Under the pieces are notes generated by a model. The model saw nothing but the letters and a program-made list of their open reading frames with translations. It made no database searches and had not been told where the DNA came from. A program made the position numbers and the translations under genes. A stretch of DNA of 64,000 nt from assembly GCA_003970805.2 (NCBI GenBank), contig CP051152.1, forward strand, positions 3,038,001 to 3,102,000, read 5' to 3'. Numbering within the stretch: position 1 is the stretch's first letter; each line of letters starts with the position of its first letter. The stretch comes from Undibacterium piscinae (GTDB lineage: Bacteria; Pseudomonadota; Gammaproteobacteria; Burkholderiales; Burkholderiaceae_D). Of the stretch, positions 61,593 to 64,000 are shown piece after piece.

Positions 61593-61763
61593 TAAAACAA
61601 TCATAAATTTGTTGCTTATGCTTCGAGTTTTCGCGTATCTTAGACGCCTGTAATCTTAACCGTATTCTGCGGTATGTATGGTTTGATCTGTGTATCCTGT
61701 TGTAATGAGAGGGCCACACGATAGACTTGAGATTGACACGATAGAGAAGCGAGATAGACGCAA

Positions 61764-63290
61764 ATGGATTTGGCACAACAACAATTGGAATGTGATGTCC
61801 TGGTGGTGGGCGGCGGCATCAATGGCGCCGGCATAGCGCGCGATGCGGCCGGACGTGGTTTGTCGGTCATCTTGTGTGAGAAGGATGATTTGGCGTCTCA
61901 TACCTCATCGGCTTCCTCCAAGCTGATCCACGGCGGCTTACGCTATCTTGAGTATTACGAATTTAATCTGGTCAGGAAAGCCTTGATAGAACGCGAAGTG
62001 CTGATGCGTTCGGCTCCCCACATTATTTCTCCCTTACGTTTCGTGATGCCGCACATGAAGGGCTTGCGGCCGGTTTGGATGTTGCGGGCCGGATTATTCC
62101 TGTACGACCATCTGGCGCGCCGTGAATTGCTGCCCGGTTCGCATGCGGTCGACTTGCGCCATCACGCCGCAGGCGCTCCGCTCAAGGCGAATTTGACGCG
62201 CGGTTTCATGTATTCTGACGGTTGGGTCGATGATGCCCGCCTGGTGGTCTTGAACGCCATGGATGCGCGGGAAAAAGGCGCCACCGTGTTAACCCGCACC
62301 ACTTGTCAATCAGTGCTGCAAAAAGACGGTAAGTGGCTGGCGCAATTAGTTGACGCTAATGGCGATACGATACAGGTAAAGGCACGTAGCCTGATCAATG
62401 CGACCGGTTCCTGGTCAGCCCAGTTTCAGCAACATTGCGCCCCGCAGGCAGCGGGCAAGACGCTGCGCCTGATTAAGGGTAGCCATATCGTCGTCAAGCG
62501 CCTGTTCGATCATCCGGATGCCTATATATTTCAACATCCGGATGGTCGCATCGTGTTTGCGATACCGTATGAAAAAGAGTTTACCCTGATCGGCACCACC
62601 GATCTCGACTATCGCGGTGATATCAATCAGGTGGCGATAGAGCAGCAAGAGATCAGCTATCTGTGCCAACTCAGCAGCCTGTATTTCAAGCGGCCGATCG
62701 TACCGGCCGATGTGGTCTGGTCTTACTCCGGCGTGCGGCCACTGGTCGACGATGGCGCGGCCGATGCCAAGGCCATCACGCGCGATTACCGGCTCGAGCT
62801 CGATCAAACTGCCGCACCTATGCTGACGGTATTCGGCGGCAAGATCACCACCTTCCGCAAACTGGCGGAAGACGCCGTGGATATGCTGGCGCCTTTACTG
62901 TCGAATCACGTCAAGTCCTGGACTGCGGATGCCTGCCTGCCGGGCGGAGACCTGTACGGCACCGGGCCGGATAACCGTGCGGTACTTGAATTTGCCGGAT
63001 TTGAACAGGCAATGCAGCAGCAATATGACTGGCTGCCGCCAGCCCTGGTGAGCCGTTATGCGCATGCCTATGGCACAAAAATTCATCAGTTACTGCAAGA
63101 TTGCCACTCGGTTGACGAGATGGGCGAGGCGATCGCGCCTGGCCTGTATGTACGCGAAGTGCGTTACCTGATGCAGTTTGAATGGGCGCGCAACGCGACC
63201 GATATTTTATGGCGGCGTAGCAAGTTAGGTTTGCATTTGCCCGCCAATACCGGGCAAAAACTCAATACCTGGATGATAGAAAATCCGTGA
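61764..63290 (+). CDS. glpD: Aerobic glycerol-3-phosphate dehydrogenase GlpD
   Basis: A 508-residue FAD enzyme that oxidises sn-glycerol-3-phosphate to dihydroxyacetone phosphate and feeds electrons to quinone at the inner membrane. The FAD loop is VLVVGGGINGAGIARDAAGRG, and SKLIHGGLRYLEYYEFNLVR is the family signature. LLTRG-like FMYSDGWVDDARLV, RLIKGSHIVV, GTTDLDYRGD and VFGGKITTFRKLAEDA complete the core. The C-terminal helical cap (about 390-508) is present. Divergent from a GlpR-like repressor and followed by glpT. Confidence 0.95.
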   Translation: MDLAQQQLECDVLVVGGGINGAGIARDAAGRGLSVILCEKDDLASHTSSASSKLIHGGLRYLEYYEFNLVRKALIEREVLMRSAPHIISPLRFVMPHMKGLRPVWMLRAGLFLYDHLARRELLPGSHAVDLRHHAAGAPLKANLTRGFMYSDGWVDDARLVVLNAMDAREKGATVLTRTTCQSVLQKDGKWLAQLVDANGDTIQVKARSLINATGSWSAQFQQHCAPQAAGKTLRLIKGSHIVVKRLFDHPDAYIFQHPDGRIVFAIPYEKEFTLIGTTDLDYRGDINQVAIEQQEISYLCQLSSLYFKRPIVPADVVWSYSGVRPLVDDGAADAKAITRDYRLELDQTAAPMLTVFGGKITTFRKLAEDAVDMLAPLLSNHVKSWTADACLPGGDLYGTGPDNRAVLEFAGFEQAMQQQYDWLPPALVSRYAHAYGTKIHQLLQDCHSVDEMGEAIAPGLYVREVRYLMQFEWARNATDILWRRSKLGLHLPANTGQKLNTWMIENP

Positions 63291-63377
63291 CGGCCTGTGG
63301 CATTAACAGCGACTGTTTTTGCCCCCCCTCTGGCACCTGAGCACCGCGGCACTACCGCACCACAGCACCACTTTCGA

Positions 63378-63400
63378 CGTTAGGCCCGAAGGGCTTAACG
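63378..63400 (+). terminator. Short hairpin between glpD and glpT
   Basis: CGTTAGGCCC and GGGCTTAACG pair around GAA, with one bulge. It ends 23 bp before the glpT ATG. No T run; may be a weak terminator or leader hairpin. Confidence 0.35.
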
Positions 63401-63423
63401 CATGATTTTTAATGGAGACAAAG

Positions 63424-64000
63424 ATGTTTGATTGGTTAAAACCTTCGCCGCATATCGCAGCACTACCCAAGGAGAAAATCGACGCGACCTATAAGCGTAT
63501 GCGTTTGCAGATTTTCCTGGGAATATTTTTTCGGTTATGCCGGTTACTACCTGGTGAGGAAAAACTTTACTTTGGCAATGCCGGGATTGATAGAAATGGG
63601 TTACACCAAAACTCAGCTGGGTTTTGCCTTGTCTGGCGTTTCTATCGCTTATGGCTTGTCGAAATTTTTGATGGGGAATATTTCGGATCGCTCGAATCCC
63701 CGGGTTTTTCTGGCGATAGGCCTGGTGCTGTCATCCTTACTGACGATTTTTATCGGTACCAGCTCATGGGCTTTGTCTTCGGTCAGCATCATGTTTGTGC
63801 TGCTGTTTCTGAATGGCTGGGTACAAGGTATGGGCTGGCCGCCAGCCGGGCGCACCATGGTGCATTGGTGGTCGCATCGTGAACGCGGCAAAGTGGTGGC
63901 TCTATGGAATACCGCCCACAACGTCGGCGGTGGTCTGGTGGCGCCTTTGTTTTTGCTGGGCATGACCCTGACCAATGACTGGCATAGCGCCTTTTATGTG
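63424..64000 (+). pseudogene. glpT: Glycerol-3-phosphate transporter GlpT, frameshifted, runs off the edge
   Basis: The start [20 protein letters not shown] and QIFLGIFF are normal GlpT. A T6 run (63526-63531) then shifts the frame; with five T the protein continues [58 protein letters not shown] and [19 protein letters not shown] in one frame to the window end. GlpT exchanges glycerol-3-phosphate for phosphate at the inner membrane. A lone one-base lesion in a homopolymer may be a consensus error. Confidence 0.85.

Overview
The window looks like a chromosomal segment of a betaproteobacterium of the order Burkholderiales. Gene content and protein style fit the Oxalobacteraceae, and an Undibacterium-like organism is my best guess. 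This is inferred from protein families, moderate GC, the cysB/cysA/cysW/cysT/sbp arrangement and many PAS/Cache kinases. No rRNA or tRNA gene was recognised.

Layout. 1-5 kb: a heavy-metal RND efflux operon (minus strand, running off the left edge) divergent from a copper-type response regulator/histidine kinase pair, with a perfect palindrome between them. 5-9.7 kb: a deleted flavoprotein, PilZ, YbaK-like, DUF1289, MBL hydrolase and GST genes, then a decayed sensor kinase. 9.7-24.9 kb: the most coherent island, a chitosan/glucosamine-oligosaccharide utilisation locus. It has a ROK sugar kinase, a cytoplasmic GH9 enzyme, a complete MalEFGK-type ABC importer, a divergent TonB-dependent receptor, a NagX/HGSNAT-like membrane acetyltransferase, an MFS transporter and a GH46 chitosanase lipoprotein. 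A 17-bp near-palindromic sequence occurs twice between the importer and the receptor, with a weaker third copy ahead of the chitosanase. An intact IS30-family element lies inside a dispersed hairpin repeat in this island. 25-34 kb: an HD-GYP protein, a thiolase and an azlC gene that have both lost their 3' ends, a MarR repressor divergent from a molybdopterin oxidoreductase, a CLC-F-type antiporter and an MFS protein. 34-40 kb: an ergothioneine operon (egtD-egtB-DUF427), an amino-acid binding protein with RidA, and YceH. 40-47 kb: three large sensor kinases, two of them broken by frameshifts. 47.7-54.7 kb: a copper-related TonB locus (two DUF2946 proteins, a Crp-type regulator, PCuAC, a CxxC redoxin, a beta-propeller protein, a TonB receptor and its own TonB). 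55-59.7 kb: the sulfate ABC importer with a decayed cysB. 59.9-64 kb: an IS3 remnant, a truncated glpR-like repressor, glpD and a frameshifted glpT running off the right edge.

How the chitosan island should work (inference): chitosan is cut outside by the lipid-anchored GH46 enzyme; oligomers cross the outer membrane through the TonB receptor and the inner membrane through the ABC importer; cytoplasmic GH9 releases glucosamine, which the ROK kinase phosphorylates. The NagX-like protein may acetylate glucosamine units at the inner membrane.

A second theme is gene disruption. About a dozen genes carry single-base frameshifts (several in homopolymers) or large deletions, and three disrupted genes carry short duplicated segments of 20-34 bp. 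Real decay and consensus errors cannot be told apart without reads.
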